A DNA stretch of 5,389 bases from assembly GCA_947472655.1 (NCBI GenBank), contig CANJCG010000096.1:1-5389 (forward strand). The letters are read 5' to 3'. Each line of letters starts with the position of its first letter. Position 1 is the first letter of the stretch. The notes beneath the pieces are model-generated. The model searched no databases and was not told the origin of the DNA. It saw only the letters and a list, made by a program, of their open reading frames with translations. The position numbers and the translations under genes were made by a program. Shown here piece after piece: positions 4,809 to 5,389 of this stretch. The stretch comes from Actinomycetota bacterium (lineage in GTDB: Bacteria > Actinomycetota > Actinomycetes > S36-B12).

Positions 4809-5241
4809 TCAAATGTCTAGCCAAGTGCCTGATCGAAGCGCAACCAACCTTGGTTTTGGGCGCATCCTCATCGTTGTTTATGCGCTCTTCGCGATCGCAG
4901 CAACATCGCGATCCATCGTGCAGATTTCAACGGTGTTTTCAGAAGCGCCTTTCGCATACACACTTTCAGCTATTGCCGCCCTCATCTACATCGTGGCAAC
5001 AATTTCCTTGGCTCGGACAGATCGAACGAGTCAACGATGGGCAACTATTGCGATCTCAATAGAACTCGTTGGTGTCATCAGTGTTGGAGTCTTGAGCCTG
5101 ATTGACCCCGAACTTTTTCCAAAGGCGACCGTATGGAGCGGATTTGGAAGCGGCTACGGATTCATCCCGCTGATCTTGCCGATCATCGGACTTTGGTGGC
5201 TGCGAAAAACACGCATCACGGATGAATCAAGTACAACTTAA
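4801..5241 (+). CDS. Four-helix conserved integral membrane protein
   Basis: A 146-residue protein with a polar N-terminus of about 19 residues and four membrane segments near residues 20-40, 52-71, 80-101 and 119-135. It ends in a basic then acidic tail (WLRKTRITDESSTT). The stretch LIDPELFPKATVWSGFGSGYG (100-120) sits in the loop between helices 3 and 4, and its Gly and aromatic residues look conserved. From memory, proteins with RIL-VYALFAIAAT-R and PELFP-ATVWSGFG-GYGF patterns recur in actinobacteria as conserved membrane proteins without assigned function. The GTG start lies inside the preceding gene (8-bp overlap, GTGTCTGA), and no Shine-Dalgarno sequence precedes it, so translation is probably coupled; ATG 4813 is an alternative start. 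The gene ends about 40 bp from the convergent rnpB 3' end, with no clear terminator between. It is certainly a coding gene; function unknown. Confidence 0.82.
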   Translation: MSDQMSSQVPDRSATNLGFGRILIVVYALFAIAATSRSIVQISTVFSEAPFAYTLSAIAALIYIVATISLARTDRTSQRWATIAISIELVGVISVGVLSLIDPELFPKATVWSGFGSGYGFIPLILPIIGLWWLRKTRITDESSTT

Positions 5242-5280
5242 GTAGGTGCGGTGATGGCAATAAGTCTGCAGATGAAAAGC

Positions 5281-5389
5281 GGACGAGCTGGCCTGTAAGC
5301 CGGGTTCTGTCTCGGTAAACCGAGGGCGATCATCCATCTGCGATCACTGTTGCCAGTGACCTGGTGCGGCCTACCTGCAGACATAGAGC
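5281..5389 (-). ncRNA. rnpB: RNase P RNA (rnpB), 3' part, cut by the window edge
   Basis: The RNA subunit of RNase P, which cleaves tRNA 5' leaders. Reading the minus strand from the right edge: GGTAGGC (5375-5369) corresponds to the L15 segment that pairs with the tRNA CCA end; a P18 hairpin follows, with TCACTG and CAGTGA arms (5359-5344) closed by a GCAA tetraloop; AGATGGATGATCG (5339-5327) is the P2 3' strand; CTCGG-TTTA-CCGAG (5324-5311) is a P19 hairpin; ACAGAACCCGGCTTA (5310-5296) is the universally conserved P4 3' strand and its flank; CAGCTCGTC (5290-5282) is the likely P1 3' strand. The 5' two thirds of the gene lie beyond the window. The 3' end is placed by this pattern and is approximate by a few bases. 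It converges on the membrane-protein gene at 4801-5241. TTTT at 5278-5275 just past the end may aid termination, but no separate hairpin is seen. Confidence 0.95.

Noticed and set aside
4496..5062. Plus-strand open frame bridging the two membrane-protein genes
   Set aside because: It overlaps both genes in another frame; its product is rich in Ser, His, Arg and Cys with no domain or membrane pattern, and has no ribosome binding site.
5264..5382. GTCTGCAG (5264-5271) and CTGCAGAC (5375-5382) as inverted ends of an element
   Set aside because: Only 8 bp built on the CTGCAG palindrome; the interval is ordinary rnpB sequence and the right copy lies inside the RNA gene.

Overview
The window looks like a chromosomal segment of an actinobacterium of moderate GC (about half G+C by eye), for example one of the small-genome planktonic lineages; the exact lineage is an inference I cannot settle. 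The evidence is: a type I methionine aminopeptidase with the N-terminal extension typical of actinobacterial enzymes (RPVP/RPEYVGK-like segment), a small WYYC...GPY protein divergent from it as in other actinobacteria, a polyphosphate-glucokinase-like ROK kinase, an actinobacterial-type RNase P RNA with a P19 hairpin, and several genes with a TANNNT -10 box 6-7 nt before the start codon and no Shine-Dalgarno sequence (leaderless transcription, common in Actinobacteria).

Layout. 81-575 (+) encodes a 164-residue Lys/Arg/Ala-only histone H1-like protein built almost wholly of a 13-residue repeat. It is preceded by overlapping inverted repeats and followed by a strong intrinsic terminator (589-630). 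Convergent to it, 649-807 (-) encodes a 52-residue acidic SPOR-like protein. Its start faces the methionine aminopeptidase gene (851-1714, +) across 43 bp holding overlapping divergent -10 boxes. The aminopeptidase stop overlaps the GTG start of a ROK kinase (1711-2469, +). A MarR-family regulator (2509-2973, +) and an ACT-malic enzyme (2983-4359, +) follow, each with its own leaderless promoter. Two overlapping genes for four-helix membrane proteins of unknown function (4443-4808 and 4801-5241, +) close the plus-strand run. The 3' part of the RNase P RNA gene rnpB enters from the right edge on the minus strand (about 5281-5389).

Functionally the block mixes housekeeping functions (N-terminal Met removal, tRNA 5' maturation, nucleoid compaction) with central carbon metabolism (glucose phosphorylation, malate to pyruvate). 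I see no mobile element, CRISPR array, tRNA or defence system. The most unusual parts are the nearly pure repeat H1-like gene with its upstream alternative hairpins, and the compact promoter arrangements.
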